Part shown: in pieces, positions 27,701 through 35,853 of the stretch
Position numbering within the stretch: the first letter of the stretch is position 1
Layout: each line of letters starts with the position of its first letter
Assembly: GCA_017472085.1 (NCBI GenBank)
Contig: JAFUQZ010000091.1
Location: 1-37,841 of the forward strand
DNA length: 37,841 bases
Direction: 5' to 3'
Origin: Akkermansia sp.
Lineage (GTDB): Bacteria > Verrucomicrobiota > Verrucomicrobiia > Verrucomicrobiales > Akkermansiaceae
Notes under the pieces: model-generated
The model's input: the letters and a program-made list of their open reading frames with translations, nothing else
The model's database searches: none
What the model was told of the DNA's origin: nothing
Made by a program: the position numbers and the translations under genes

Positions 27701-28763
27701 GGCGTATGCGTTCGGTATGTACTTCGCTCCATTGCAGGAGTTCATGCAGGACATCAGACTGCAATATCCGGTTGACGTGACAACCCAACGCTGCGAGTTC
27801 CCGATTTCCAGAAATAGCCGGGTTCCCATCTGCGGTCTTATCCGCGCAGAATCCGGCACCGGTGCTGCATTCGATTTTCTGGGGACCACCATACCGTTGG
27901 AACGATTCTCCGGCTTTGTCAACCTGAGCGATGATTTCGTATTTCTGGATAAGATGAATGCCCGCACCTGGGGCGGCGTGCTGAACGGAGCCATCAAGAT
28001 TGGTATCTCCGGTGACAGCACCTCATTTGACGGGCAACTGACCGCCAACAACCTGGATTTGAGCCTTATCGGCAATGCATACAACACAAAGTTAAGCCCT
28101 GCCCTGTGCAATGCTTTCATCCGCTTTCAGTCACCCACATCAGAGATAAAAGACGTCAAGGCATACGGAAACGCGACCATACGGGATGGTAACCTCATGG
28201 AACTCGGCATTTTCCAGCCGGTCGGCTCGCTTATCTCCGACCTGCCGGGACAACTGGCCAAACTGCAACGTAAAGTCACCGGGAAGAACCCGACCCCCAT
28301 TGAAGAGGATAAACCCGGCATGATTTCCCGATTCCTCTCCGCCTTTACCGATACAACCGATTCGGCCATCAGCAAGGTTGACGAATCCAGTCGGCATATC
28401 CCCTTTGCCAACCATTTCATGAGTTATAACATTCAGCAGGCATCCCTCCAATTCGACATTCTGAATGGCTATCTCTACACGCGCGACATGCACGCATCCG
28501 GTTACAATCTGGATGTAGACATGAATCTCCGCCTGAATCTGGATACCCTTGATTTACGAGGCAATCTCTGGCCGCGAATCTCGAGTGTTCCGACTCTCCT
28601 CATTGCCCCCATTACCTTCCTGTCCGACTTCCTGATTGATATTGTCATCTACGGCAATATTGAGGATATCCAATGGAAATTCACTCTGGATCGCATCATG
28701 AGGAGCAGGAAAAACAGACCGGAGCGAAGCGTAACGGCGGCAGAGGAGAAAACGCCACAATGA
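24777..28763 (+). CDS. Large AsmA/YhdP-like envelope protein
   Basis: 1328 aa. One N-terminal membrane helix at about 10-34 (FPALCLVVIVMVCFTFAWLSIAG), then a very long periplasmic region of alternating beta strands. The C-terminal 250 residues resemble the AsmA-like C-terminal domain (LDLSLIGNAYNTKLS, GNATIRDGNLMELGIF, QQASLQFDILNGYLYTRDMHASG). Such proteins form bridge-like grooves that carry phospholipids between the membranes. It overlaps the cardiolipin synthase start by four bases (ATGA), which fits a shared role in membrane lipids. Family assignment is moderate because these proteins diverge quickly. Confidence 0.72.
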   Translation: MAHKITIRRVGSIFPALCLVVIVMVCFTFAWLSIAGLPGFVLRKIEQQAAPYGLSLRLGKLKLAPASGLAVKALDVRLSAPLGEEKATIALRKLQVSFSIFELFQGNYLPDSIHLLGMHAELPTGSPDEQPMQLRDANTHLNFFNRGRGLGINSSANLQGIGLKFRGAFQIPEQEWAPTEQSEAETIIEEPRPICLDEYLKPVQPWLSKANELIAAQEWKNDEFPTLDIELRYWNQHPSAEVKAEVPSFRHEGMHFNNASLSTRYEDEALTIDHLNFSTESPKTEVSLQGAYDLPERRLTFNLRSTAAIAQIVEMIDSTQKDSLLSRLCADAEKSPTIKLRGQIEFADDYALNNISLRGNAMQRDFTIGEVKVDTFEFSFLLSDGRFNIDNLSLTLPDGKILISALSGNERADAQASVSIPIDTLHRLAEGICGHSIQLPENITPEGRLELEAATLLRVEEFKPGVTRMVDLIPTLTEIQNFSIRLDSLRYENIRMTNPELQLKASGIEHPTLTGNTCGLQNLELSLRLDELDAEDGLAATGIAAILHLDGATADYQQLKESLRIARAEATLQAESLTTGDSRFSNLALSLTNLRDFTCNKRWEEMLVKSNAGVHIGQLNYGEHAIASGIRLSVEHDKAYEAAINLNMDIQERKFDTRMLLNYEQIEQDGILEFALNRTDFPLLTFAPLLQHFDALPSAIELPEILTLSTRGSINVNTGQLGSTQLHLHIPALVRTPRTLIVNRGSRIPVEIRLDTGLHSEGDALLYSGKLEVLHQTGAFTADISGDIYRYCNITNGRNTIAVNVIDALIDDEDAHSIMRDFRFDAESKVTVSDIATRVEYDNGIAVNSFCKADIRNTDFLIGAIEDVKDKSGNIIGEQLRKDMGKNPYSRVFEAVCDVHVDVRMGQKNPDGSPAAEKMQIVLKNPYLNYDNRPWLQRRSIRKGVRNSIIRGESIVFDLDNNGIVLNNLVGKAYPAYAFGMYFAPLQEFMQDIRLQYPVDVTTQRCEFPISRNSRVPICGLIRAESGTGAAFDFLGTTIPLERFSGFVNLSDDFVFLDKMNARTWGGVLNGAIKIGISGDSTSFDGQLTANNLDLSLIGNAYNTKLSPALCNAFIRFQSPTSEIKDVKAYGNATIRDGNLMELGIFQPVGSLISDLPGQLAKLQRKVTGKNPTPIEEDKPGMISRFLSAFTDTTDSAISKVDESSRHIPFANHFMSYNIQQASLQFDILNGYLYTRDMHASGYNLDVDMNLRLNLDTLDLRGNLWPRISSVPTLLIAPITFLSDFLIDIVIYGNIEDIQWKFTLDRIMRSRKNRPERSVTAAEEKTPQ

Positions 28764-30208
28764 TTGCCGACATCCCTGACAGCATACCTCACCCCGGTGA
28801 AGCATGGTTCTCTTCCGCCACCGACTGGCTGCTTCTTCTGCACCTGGTCGGCTTGTTCTTTTCTCTTCACGCGCTGATGCGCAGGCACTCACCCCAGGGA
28901 ACCATTGCCTGGATTCTGGGGCTGAACCTCCTCCCCCTCATCTGCCTCCCCCTGTACCTGGCACTGGGTGCAGAACGCATCCGCCGCCACACAGAGGAAC
29001 GCCTCCCGACCAACTCGGTGTTTTCCATGTTGCGAGGCATCCGGGCTCATGTACTCGCAACGGCGCCGGGCAGCCCGGGACACACCCTCCGCGGTATGAC
29101 CGGCATGGCTCCCTGCACCGGGAATGAGGTGCAACTGCTGCAAGATGGGAAGAACACCTATGGTGCACTTGCAAAAGCTATCCGCAGCGCGACTTCCTCC
29201 ATTCTCATTGAGTTTTTCATCATCCGAAATGACAGGGTGGGCAACAACCTCCTGCGCCTGCTGGTTCGGAAAGCACGCGCCGGCGTGAACGTCCACGTGA
29301 TTTATGATGAAATCGGTTCGCACAAACTTCCGCGCGGCTATCTCCGCACCCTGCGCAATGCCGGCGTGCGGGTTGCCTCCTTCAACGGACGCCGCTACTG
29401 GTGGAGCTCTTTCCTGCGCATCAACTATCGGAATCATCGCAAACTGGTCATCATCGACAGCAAGCTGGCCTATCTCGGCAGCCTGAATATAGGACTGGAA
29501 TATATCCGACGGCGGGGAAAAACATATTGGCGCGACACATTTGTCAGTCTCACCGGCCCCATTGTGGCACAATGCCTGCTCTCCTTTGCCGAGGACTGGC
29601 AGCGCGCCATCGGTGAAGACCTCAGCGCCCTCGCACGTGAGCAGGAGGAAACCGGCACAACCGTATGCCAGCTGATTCCTTCCGGGCCGGATGACGTCCC
29701 GGTGAATGCATGGGAACTCACCCTGCTGGAAATGGCCTTCAGGGCACGGCAGAGGCTCTGGCTGGCCAGCCCCTATTTTGTGCCGAATGCCGCCGTCTAT
29801 GCCGCGCTGACGGCCGCAGCGCAAAGGGGTGTAGAAGTGCGCATTCTTGTCCCCCGCAAGGGTGACAGCCTCATGGCCAATCTGGCACTCCTCTCCTACC
29901 TGCCGGAAATATCCAATTCCGGCATACAAATTCTGGCCTACACGCCCGGATTCCTTCACGAAAAAATAGCGCTGGCTGATGATGACACATGTTGCATCGG
30001 CACCGCCAATCTGGATGAACGCTCGCTCCGGCTGAACTTTGAACTGACGCTCCTGATGGAAGACAAAGAAGCAACCCTCAGAATCAGTCGGATTCTGCTG
30101 GCAGACATGAAAGAATCACAAATTCTCACCGCCCGGCACTGGTACAAAGCGCCCCTTTTCACCCAACTGGCGGCCCATTTATGCCGTCTTCTCTCTCCCA
30201 TTCTTTGA
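28760..30208 (+). CDS. cls: Cardiolipin synthase (phospholipase D family)
   Basis: 482 aa from the ATG at 28760; an upstream in-frame ATG at 28673 is internal to the AsmA-like gene. Two N-terminal membrane helices are followed by two HKD motifs: NHRKLVIIDSKLAYLGSLN and LHEKIALADDDTCCIGTANLDERS. It condenses two phosphatidylglycerols, or PG with another lipid, to cardiolipin. Last gene of the nusA operon. Confidence 0.92.
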   Translation: MIADIPDSIPHPGEAWFSSATDWLLLLHLVGLFFSLHALMRRHSPQGTIAWILGLNLLPLICLPLYLALGAERIRRHTEERLPTNSVFSMLRGIRAHVLATAPGSPGHTLRGMTGMAPCTGNEVQLLQDGKNTYGALAKAIRSATSSILIEFFIIRNDRVGNNLLRLLVRKARAGVNVHVIYDEIGSHKLPRGYLRTLRNAGVRVASFNGRRYWWSSFLRINYRNHRKLVIIDSKLAYLGSLNIGLEYIRRRGKTYWRDTFVSLTGPIVAQCLLSFAEDWQRAIGEDLSALAREQEETGTTVCQLIPSGPDDVPVNAWELTLLEMAFRARQRLWLASPYFVPNAAVYAALTAAAQRGVEVRILVPRKGDSLMANLALLSYLPEISNSGIQILAYTPGFLHEKIALADDDTCCIGTANLDERSLRLNFELTLLMEDKEATLRISRILLADMKESQILTARHWYKAPLFTQLAAHLCRLLSPIL

Positions 30209-30236
30209 ATAATTCCTGAAAAGCGGAACTATAAGC

Positions 30237-30266
30237 TTGACCGCAAAGCCCCAACCATGCTAGAAT
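30237..30266 (+). promoter_or_regulatory. merR-family gene promoter
   Basis: TTGACC (30237-30242), 18-bp spacer, TAGAAT (30261-30266). It shares AACTATAAGCTTGAC with the nusA promoter. MerR-type promoters often have long spacers, but 18 bp is close to normal. Confidence 0.6.
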
Positions 30267-30300
30267 GTCCCTGTCTTTATCCTGCTTTTATCTTATCGTC

Positions 30301-30792
30301 ATGAAGTACAGCATATCGGCATTAGCTCGCAAAACGGGACTTTCCATCCATACCCTGCGCTTTTACGAGAAGGAAGGACTGCTGCGCCATGTAGAACGCA
30401 CAGAATCCGGGCGGCGCATGTACGGGGAAGCCAGTCTTGGATGTCTGCTTGGCGTACTCTGCATGAAACAGGCAGGGATGACCCTGCCGCAGATTAAGGT
30501 ATTCTTTGACGAAACAGTTCGCGGAGCCATCTCGCTGACCAGCCGCATGGAAATGATTCAGGAGGCCCGTCTCCAACTGGAGCAGAAGATGGAGGACATC
30601 AAGCGAGGCATGGAGTTGATTGACTTTTTCCTGAATGGCACGAAACGCGCCATTCAGGCCGCCGGCGAAGGAAAAAACCCGGATGAGGCTTTCCCCTTCA
30701 TCACCCTTTCCGGCATCATCAACTTCCCGTTCATGAAAGACAGCCAGGGGCGGCTTGAGCCCTCCCTTCCGGAGCACAAGCCTATTGACTAA
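30301..30792 (+). CDS. MerR-family transcriptional regulator
   Basis: 163 aa from the ATG at 30301 (MKYSISALARKTGLSIHTLR); a longer frame from 30265 would begin inside the -10 box. The winged-helix domain has RFYEKEGLLRHVERTESGRRMY, the standard MerR DNA-binding pattern, and a coiled coil follows at about 85-115. No cysteine-rich metal loop is visible, so it probably senses a small molecule or redox change. It is convergent with the old yellow enzyme gene and overlaps its end by four bases. Confidence 0.88.
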   Translation: MKYSISALARKTGLSIHTLRFYEKEGLLRHVERTESGRRMYGEASLGCLLGVLCMKQAGMTLPQIKVFFDETVRGAISLTSRMEMIQEARLQLEQKMEDIKRGMELIDFFLNGTKRAIQAAGEGKNPDEAFPFITLSGIINFPFMKDSQGRLEPSLPEHKPID

Positions 30793-31898
30793 TACAGGCG
30801 GGACAAAGAACGAAGCGTGTAGGGAATAATGTCAGACTCCCGCGCATGGTGCATTTTCTCGGCCCATGCCGCATCTGCCAGCAGGGCCCTGCCCACGGCT
30901 ATCAAATCCACTTCTCCGGCTCGAACCATCCGCACCGATTCAGAGACATTGGCAGCAGCCCCGCCCCCGCTGATGACCGGTTTGTTGGTCAACAGCCGCA
31001 CCCACGCCGCCATCGTGAGCGGATTCCCGACAAAAGCCGGATCGGCGTAGTGATGCTCAGAGCAGTCAAATATATCCACCCCGGCGGCACAGAGAGCACG
31101 CAGCAATTCAGAAAGCTCGTGCGGCGACTCCGTCAGACGCGCACCCGGTTGCCCCTCATTTGATTGAGAAATACGAAACAGAATGGGAAATTGACTCCCG
31201 ACTGCCTTTCTGACCGCATGTATCACCTCGCAGGCAAACCGCGAGCGCCCCACGATATCACCGCCATATATATCCCGCCGGTGATTCGTCTCTTTCCGAA
31301 AAAACTGGTCAATCAGGTAACCATATCCACCCTGTATCTCCACACCGTCAAAGCCGATTTGAGCGGCTAACCATGCAGCACGTGCAAACGAAGCACAGAC
31401 ATCAGCTATCCGCCGGCGGCTCATTTCCTCCCCCTCTTTCTCCAGTGTAAAAGGATTGATTCCCGACGGCCCGATGGCCATAGCCTGAGGATGCGGAAAA
31501 TCCCCCGTCAACGGACGCCGCATCCCCACATGACATAGTTGCGGAACAATTTTGCAGCGAGTTGCGTGCACAAGCCTGCATATCAGCTTCCATCCGCGCA
31601 GAGCTGCACCACCGTAAAATTGAGGCTTGCAGCTGTCATCCGAGGAAGCTTCATCATCTATCGTTGCAGATTCAGTGATAATGAGCCCCACCTCTCGTTC
31701 CGCCCGGCGCCGGTAATACATCGCCATTTCCGGAGTGGGAATTCCATCCGGCGCCAGATGGCGATTCATCGGCGCCATGACGATACGCGACGCCAGCGAC
31801 AGTTTTCTGTCGACAAACGGACGAAACAGAGTCTCCACCTCGCGGATACAAAGAGCAGTTGATGTTTTCAGCATAGCCGCAATATACTCCCTTTTCAT
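30789..31898 (-). CDS. NADH:flavin oxidoreductase (old yellow enzyme family)
   Basis: 369 aa. FMN-dependent TIM barrel. N-terminal signature VMAPMNRHLAPDGIPTPEM, active-site region PQLCHVGMR, and YGYLIDQFFRKETNHRRDIYGG, the family's RxDxYGG block. DLIAVGRALLADAAWAEK ends the FMN phosphate site. It reduces alpha,beta-unsaturated carbonyls or other electrophiles; substrate unknown. The start may be the ATG at 31898 or Met9 at 31874. It is divergent from a marR-type gene across 122 bases, a layout that often means MarR control (inference). Confidence 0.88.
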   Translation of the reverse strand: MKREYIAAMLKTSTALCIREVETLFRPFVDRKLSLASRIVMAPMNRHLAPDGIPTPEMAMYYRRRAEREVGLIITESATIDDEASSDDSCKPQFYGGAALRGWKLICRLVHATRCKIVPQLCHVGMRRPLTGDFPHPQAMAIGPSGINPFTLEKEGEEMSRRRIADVCASFARAAWLAAQIGFDGVEIQGGYGYLIDQFFRKETNHRRDIYGGDIVGRSRFACEVIHAVRKAVGSQFPILFRISQSNEGQPGARLTESPHELSELLRALCAAGVDIFDCSEHHYADPAFVGNPLTMAAWVRLLTNKPVISGGGAAANVSESVRMVRAGEVDLIAVGRALLADAAWAEKMHHARESDIIPYTLRSLSRLY

Positions 31899-31983
31899 TT
31901 TGTTTGCAATGAGTTAGAATAACTGATTATCCACTCAGAAACTCCTGTTTTTGCAAATACTCTTATATGATAACTTTTTATGC

Positions 31984-32011
31984 TGGACAATAATAATTAA
32001 AAAGGTATAAT
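31984..32011 (+). promoter_or_regulatory. marR-family gene promoter, leaderless
   Basis: TGGACA (31984-31989), 16-bp spacer, perfect -10 TATAAT (32006-32011). Predicted start near 32018, only three bases before the ATG at 32021, so the mRNA should be effectively leaderless. Confidence 0.65.
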
Positions 32012-32020
32012 TTTTTCAGC

Positions 32021-32500
32021 ATGAACAAATCCGCCAATGTCCCTCACATCGTTCTTCTGGAACTTCTCTACACGCTGGATGATATACGAAGAGAAAGCCT
32101 GAAGCTCACCTCATCCTCCCACATCAAAAAGCTGATGGGGCTCACCATTCGCCAGGCATCCTCCATCGCCCGGCTGAAGATGCTCATGACCAAAGCCCCT
32201 CAGGGAGTTGCGCTCAAGACACTTGCCCAGGAGCTGCAGATGACCGTTCCTGCCACCTCTCTGCTGGTGGAAACCATGGTGGGGAAAGGCGTATTCGAAC
32301 GCAATCAGAACCCGGACGACCGCCGCGCCATCTGCATCCGTCTCTCAGCCAAGGGCCAGGAACTCTTTGACGTGGGCTTCTCTGCCCTGGAGCGTCAGCT
32401 GGACAATCATTCCGCAGAAATTACCAGGGAAGAACTGGAGATTTGCCGCCGAGTCTCAGAGAAACTCACCCGCAGTCTCTCCCGTGGAAGGAGTTACTAA
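32021..32500 (+). CDS. MarR-family transcriptional regulator
   Basis: 159 aa. Winged-helix repressor: KTLAQELQMTVPATSLLVETMVGKGVFERNQNPDDRRAICIRLSAKG contains the recognition helix, the DxRR wing and the beta hairpin of MarR proteins. Flanking helices form the dimer interface. Probably binds the shared intergenic region with the old yellow enzyme gene and responds to an electrophile or phenolic compound (inference). Confidence 0.87.
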   Translation: MNKSANVPHIVLLELLYTLDDIRRESLKLTSSSHIKKLMGLTIRQASSIARLKMLMTKAPQGVALKTLAQELQMTVPATSLLVETMVGKGVFERNQNPDDRRAICIRLSAKGQELFDVGFSALERQLDNHSAEITREELEICRRVSEKLTRSLSRGRSY

Positions 32501-32536
32501 TTCATCGAAAAGCACACGTTTTTTTGCGACTTTAGC

Positions 32537-32565
32537 TTGACTCTGCCCATTCTTGAGTGTACTAT
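32537..32565 (+). promoter_or_regulatory. Promoter of the YbjN-like gene and fabI
   Basis: TTGACT (32537-32542), 17-bp spacer, TACTAT (32560-32565). The -35 is preceded by TTTAGC, similar to the TAAGC before the nusA and merR -35 boxes. Confidence 0.5.
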
Positions 32566-32618
32566 AGGAAGCGAACCAGCGGGTGGAGCACACCCCGAAA
32601 ACTTTACCATCATTTCAT

Positions 32619-33071
32619 ATGTCGAGTCAACCGAACCTTCTGGCACAGGTGCGCCGGTATCTCATCACCCACGGGGAGGACTACCAGTGGGTCACCATGG
32701 GTGAGAAGAGCGAGAAAATTGGCCTGGCCTACCTGCCCGCCAACTACGATGGATACCCCTGCACCTTCATGTTCACCGAACTGAAAGAGCCGTGCAGCCT
32801 GGTATTTGATGTCAACTTTGCCGTGCGTATTCCGGAAGAGAGCCGCAAGGAAGTAGCCCTGCTTCTGCTGACCCTCAACGCCAACCTGCCCGAGGGGCAA
32901 CTCCTGCTGGACATGGAGCACGGCTTCGTGTACTATCGCCTCAAGTTCGTGGTCGATGACCTCAACATCTCCGATACCGATATTCTCAACCGCATCCGCC
33001 GAATGGAGGAACAGGGCATAAGCATGGCCCGCACCTACGCCCACATCATCACGGAAGAATTCCGATTCTGA
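32619..33071 (+). CDS. YbjN-like/secretion-chaperone-fold protein
   Basis: 150 aa from the ATG at 32619 (MSSQPNLLAQVRRYL); a GTG at 32583 would add 12 residues. The pattern LLAQVRRYLITHGEDYQWV, CTFMFTELKEPCSLVFDVNF, VALLLLTLNANLPEGQLLLDMEHGFVYYRL resembles the alpha-beta fold of YbjN and type III secretion chaperones. Such proteins bind others as small chaperones. No secretion genes are nearby. It precedes fabI by 37 bases and is probably co-transcribed. Family call is by pattern and moderate. Confidence 0.55.
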   Translation: MSSQPNLLAQVRRYLITHGEDYQWVTMGEKSEKIGLAYLPANYDGYPCTFMFTELKEPCSLVFDVNFAVRIPEESRKEVALLLLTLNANLPEGQLLLDMEHGFVYYRLKFVVDDLNISDTDILNRIRRMEEQGISMARTYAHIITEEFRF

Positions 33072-33108
33072 TTTCCAACTTATTCATCCATCCAACAACT
33101 GCATATTT

Positions 33109-33903
33109 ATGTCACTTGCAAAACCACTCGAAGGAAAAGTCGGTATCGTCACCGGCGTCGCCAACAAACGCTCCATTGCATTCGGCATTGCCAAAGCCTG
33201 GCATGAAGCCGGAGCCAGACTCATCTTCAACTACCAGGGCGAACGCCTCAAGGACGGAGTCATCAAACTGGTGAAAGAGAGCTTCGGCGAGGACACACCC
33301 GTCTGTGCTCTTGATGGCTCCGATGATCAGTCCATCGCTGACTTCTTCACCTTTGTTGCGCAGCATACTGACCGTGTGGACATGCTGCTGCACGCCATTG
33401 CCTTTGCACCGAAAGCCCCCGGAACCCTTGAGGGACATTTCTCTGACATCCCCCGCGATGCCTTCAACCTCTCCCTCCAGATTTCCGCCTACTCCCTCAT
33501 CGCTCTGGCTCGCGGGGTCGCCCCGCTCATGACCAACGGCGGCTCCATCACCGCCCTCACCTACTATGCCAGCCAGAAAGTTGTGCCGAACTACAACCTC
33601 ATGGCCGTCTCCAAGAGCGCCCTGGAAACCTGCAGCAAGTACCTGGCTTTCGACCTGGGTCGCCGCGAGAACCCCATCCGCGTCAACTGCATCTCTGCCG
33701 GTCCCGTGCAGACCCTTGCCGCCCGCGGAGTCTCCGGCTTCACCGGCATGTTCAAGGTATACGAAGAGAAGAGCCCCCTGCAGCGCTCCTGCACCCTGGA
33801 AGAGCTCGGTGCCACCGCCACTTATCTGGCCAGCGACGGCGCAGCCTCCGTCACCGGTCAGGTCATCTATGTGGATGGCGGCTACGAAATCGTGGGCATG
33901 TAA
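33109..33903 (+). CDS. fabI: Enoyl-[acyl-carrier-protein] reductase
   Basis: 264 aa. Last step of each fatty-acid elongation cycle. The SDR fold begins GIVTGVANKRSIAFGIAKA, the FabI-specific cofactor loop. The active site is Tyr162-x6-Lys169 in NYNLMAVSKSALE. RVNCISAGPVQTLAARGVSGF and the end SVTGQVIYVDGGYEIVGM complete the family pattern. Followed by a strong terminator. Confidence 0.96.
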   Translation: MSLAKPLEGKVGIVTGVANKRSIAFGIAKAWHEAGARLIFNYQGERLKDGVIKLVKESFGEDTPVCALDGSDDQSIADFFTFVAQHTDRVDMLLHAIAFAPKAPGTLEGHFSDIPRDAFNLSLQISAYSLIALARGVAPLMTNGGSITALTYYASQKVVPNYNLMAVSKSALETCSKYLAFDLGRRENPIRVNCISAGPVQTLAARGVSGFTGMFKVYEEKSPLQRSCTLEELGATATYLASDGAASVTGQVIYVDGGYEIVGM

Positions 33904-33955
33904 CCACCGTTTCTCACCTCATCTTAAATCGTGTTGGGCTGCGAAAGCCCCCTCA

Positions 33956-34112
33956 CCGCAACACTTCAACCGCCTTTTCCCCACCACAGGAAAAGGCGGT
34001 TCTGTTTTGCTTTCTCCCCGTAAACAATCTCCATTCCTGCCGGCGGCAGGAATTCTTCACCACAGGGCGCAAGCCCTGTTCTTCACTCTACAGACAACTC
34101 GCTGACGCTCAC
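33956..34112 (+). repeat. Intergenic direct repeat, copy 1
   Basis: This block recurs at 35643-35853. The first 105 bases (fabI terminator, GTAAACAATCTCCATTCCTG, a small hairpin, TTCTTCACC) are almost identical in the two copies. The rest (CAGGGC hairpin and ACAGACAACTCGCTGACGCTC) also matches. The copies flank the ATPase gene at 34309-35625. Confidence 0.9.
33968..34007 (+). terminator. fabI terminator
   Basis: 13-bp perfect stem AACCGCCTTTTCC (33968-33980) with complement at 33989-34001 and an 8-nt loop, followed by CTGTTTTGC. The same terminator sequence is duplicated after the ATPase gene. Confidence 0.88.
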
Positions 34113-34146
34113 AATGAAGAACGCCCTGCCGGGCGAGGTGAAGAAA
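34033..34146. repeat. Hairpin-module cluster, copy 1
   Basis: Short hairpins with different stems in a shared frame. ATTCCTGCC/GGCAGGAAT (34033-34053), then TTCTTCACC leading to CAGGGC-GCAA-GCCCTG (34063-34078) and TTCTTC. On the opposite strand is CGCCC-GGCA-GGGCG (34122-34135) between TTCTTCACCT and TTCTTC. Confidence 0.75.
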
Positions 34147-34167
34147 TCAGCTTTACCGATAATGAAG

Positions 34168-34199
34168 AAAAAAATGGTCGCCCCACGCGACCATTTTTT
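34168..34199 (+). terminator. Bidirectional terminator-like hairpin TGGTCGC/GCGACCA
   Basis: Run of A, stem TGGTCGC (34175-34181), loop CCCAC, GCGACCA (34187-34193), then TTTTTT. A related hairpin with a covarying stem and the same CCCAC loop lies at 35935-35953. Confidence 0.7.
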
Positions 34200-34203
34200 C
34201 AGG

Positions 34204-34260
34204 TTTTGGCCGTCCATGTCGGCCAAAATTTCAATTTTTGGCCTACATAGACGGCCAATT
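34204..34260. repeat. GGCC hairpin pair, copy 1
   Basis: TTTTGGCCG (34204-34212) pairs with CGGCCAAAA (34220-34228). After AATTTCAATTTTTGGCC a second stem pairs TTGGCC with GGCCAA (ending 34258). The joining sequence recurs at 35953-35970. Confidence 0.7.
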
Positions 34261-34308
34261 TTGAAAAGAAAGCTTGCTTTCATAGCTTCTCCGTGTTAAA
34301 TTCCACCT

Positions 34309-35625
34309 GTGAGCGATGAACTTAAAAACATTGTTGCTGAACAAATTGCAGACAGCCAGACAAGAGAGCTTCGGGACTTTTGCCCCAGAGAGCTCAAGGT
34401 CACCGCGCTGAACGAAATAGTCAGCATCGTAGTAGGGGTTCGCCGATGCGGAAAATCCACCCTCATGGAGAGCATCATGAACACCCTGATACGCTCCGGT
34501 GTTCCCAGGGAAAATATAGTATGGATTAATTTTTCCGATGAACGATTTCTGGAGCTGCATCAAGGCGGGTGGGACTGTATTCATACGGCCTATTACAGCA
34601 CCTATCCGGAAAAACGGCACACAGAAAAAGTATATTTCTTTTTCGATGAAATCCAGCTGTATCCCAACTGGGAATTATTCGTTGAGCGCTTGCGGCGCGA
34701 AGAAAATTGCAGCATATACATCACAGGCTCCTCCGCAAAAATGCTCTCAAAAGAAATTGGGACATCCTTGCGCGGTCGCACACTGAGCTGGGAATTGTTC
34801 CCTTTCTCATTCAGAGAGTTTGCCTTTCGCTGTGGCATCAGCAATCGCACAAAAGGAAGCAACCGCAGACTACAACTTCAGCATGCCTGGGAACGATATA
34901 AAGCTGAAGGTGGTTTCCCGGCGGTGTTCGGATTAGATGCCCCCCTGCGCAGACAACTGCATCAGGAGTATTACAATGCCCTGCTGCTTCGCGATGTTAT
35001 CGAACGCTACAGCGTGCGTTATCCCCAGGTCATGCGACACCTGGCCAACAGGGTCATCAATAGCATGGCCGGAGTATTCTCCATACGCAAAGTGTACGAA
35101 GAAGTGAAAAATCTCGGTTTCTCCGTCAGTCGGGAAAGCATCACCCAGTTCATGCAATGGATGGAAGACGCCTACTTCATCTTCTCCATACCGGCATATA
35201 GCGCATCGATAGCTCGCCAGGCCAGAGGATTCCGCAAGGTCTATTGCATTGATCACGCCATGGCCATCTCCCTGAGTTCCAGAATATTACAAAACCGAGG
35301 TCAGGTATTGGAAAACATTGTTTTCTGTTCTCTGCGACAGATTACCCCGGATATCTTCTACTACCGCACAAAAGAAACCTTCGAGGTAGACTTTCTTACC
35401 ATCCTCAAAACCGGCAGCAAAATCCTTGTGCAGGTCAGCCATGACCTCAGCTCTCCCGAAACGAAGAACAGAGAAGTGCGAGCACTTCGCGCAGCCATGG
35501 CAGAGACACATATAGACGAAAGCTATATAGTGACCGATTCCTACCAGGAAGACCTTACTTTCCCGGAAGGAATCATCCACATCCTCCCCGCACCTATTTT
35601 TCTTGCCGATACCCCATTCGCGTAA
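34309..35625 (+). CDS. AAA-type ATPase with C-terminal DUF4143 domain
   Basis: 438 aa from a GTG start. Walker A is GVRRCGKST at 43-51 and Walker B is VYFFFDEIQ at 108-116; SGSSAKM around 137 is a sensor. The C-terminal domain has the DUF4143 pattern ALLLRDVIERYSVR, LENIVFCSLRQ and FEVDFLT...ILVQVS, a nuclease-like fold in which the usual lysine is replaced. These ATPases are common in gut bacteria as multi-copy accessory genes of unknown function. It stands alone, flanked by the duplicated intergenic blocks, which suggests acquisition or shuffling by homologous recombination. Confidence 0.85.
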   Translation: MSDELKNIVAEQIADSQTRELRDFCPRELKVTALNEIVSIVVGVRRCGKSTLMESIMNTLIRSGVPRENIVWINFSDERFLELHQGGWDCIHTAYYSTYPEKRHTEKVYFFFDEIQLYPNWELFVERLRREENCSIYITGSSAKMLSKEIGTSLRGRTLSWELFPFSFREFAFRCGISNRTKGSNRRLQLQHAWERYKAEGGFPAVFGLDAPLRRQLHQEYYNALLLRDVIERYSVRYPQVMRHLANRVINSMAGVFSIRKVYEEVKNLGFSVSRESITQFMQWMEDAYFIFSIPAYSASIARQARGFRKVYCIDHAMAISLSSRILQNRGQVLENIVFCSLRQITPDIFYYRTKETFEVDFLTILKTGSKILVQVSHDLSSPETKNREVRALRAAMAETHIDESYIVTDSYQEDLTFPEGIIHILPAPIFLADTPFA

Positions 35626-35642
35626 ACCACACCATATCCGGC

Positions 35643-35853
35643 CCGCAACACTTCAACCGCCTTTTCCCCACCACAGGAAAAGGCGGTTCTGTTTTGCTTC
35701 CCTTCTCCCCGTAAACAATCTCCATTCCTGCCGGCAGCAGGAATTCTTCACCTCGCGCACAGCGCGTTCTTCGCCCAAATGCCGCAGGCATTTTTCTTCA
35801 CCACAGGGCGTAAGCCCTGTTCTTCTCCCTACAGACAACTCGCTGACGCTCGC
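35643..35853 (+). repeat. Intergenic direct repeat, copy 2
   Basis: Second copy of the block at 33956-34112. It differs by a 3-base insertion after GTTTTGCTT, one change in the small hairpin, and an added stretch of about 50 bases (35752-35801) holding two further hairpin modules. Confidence 0.9.
35655..35696 (+). terminator. Terminator after the ATPase gene
   Basis: Same 13-bp stem as the fabI terminator: 35655-35667 with 35676-35688, then CTGTTTTGC. Confidence 0.85.
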
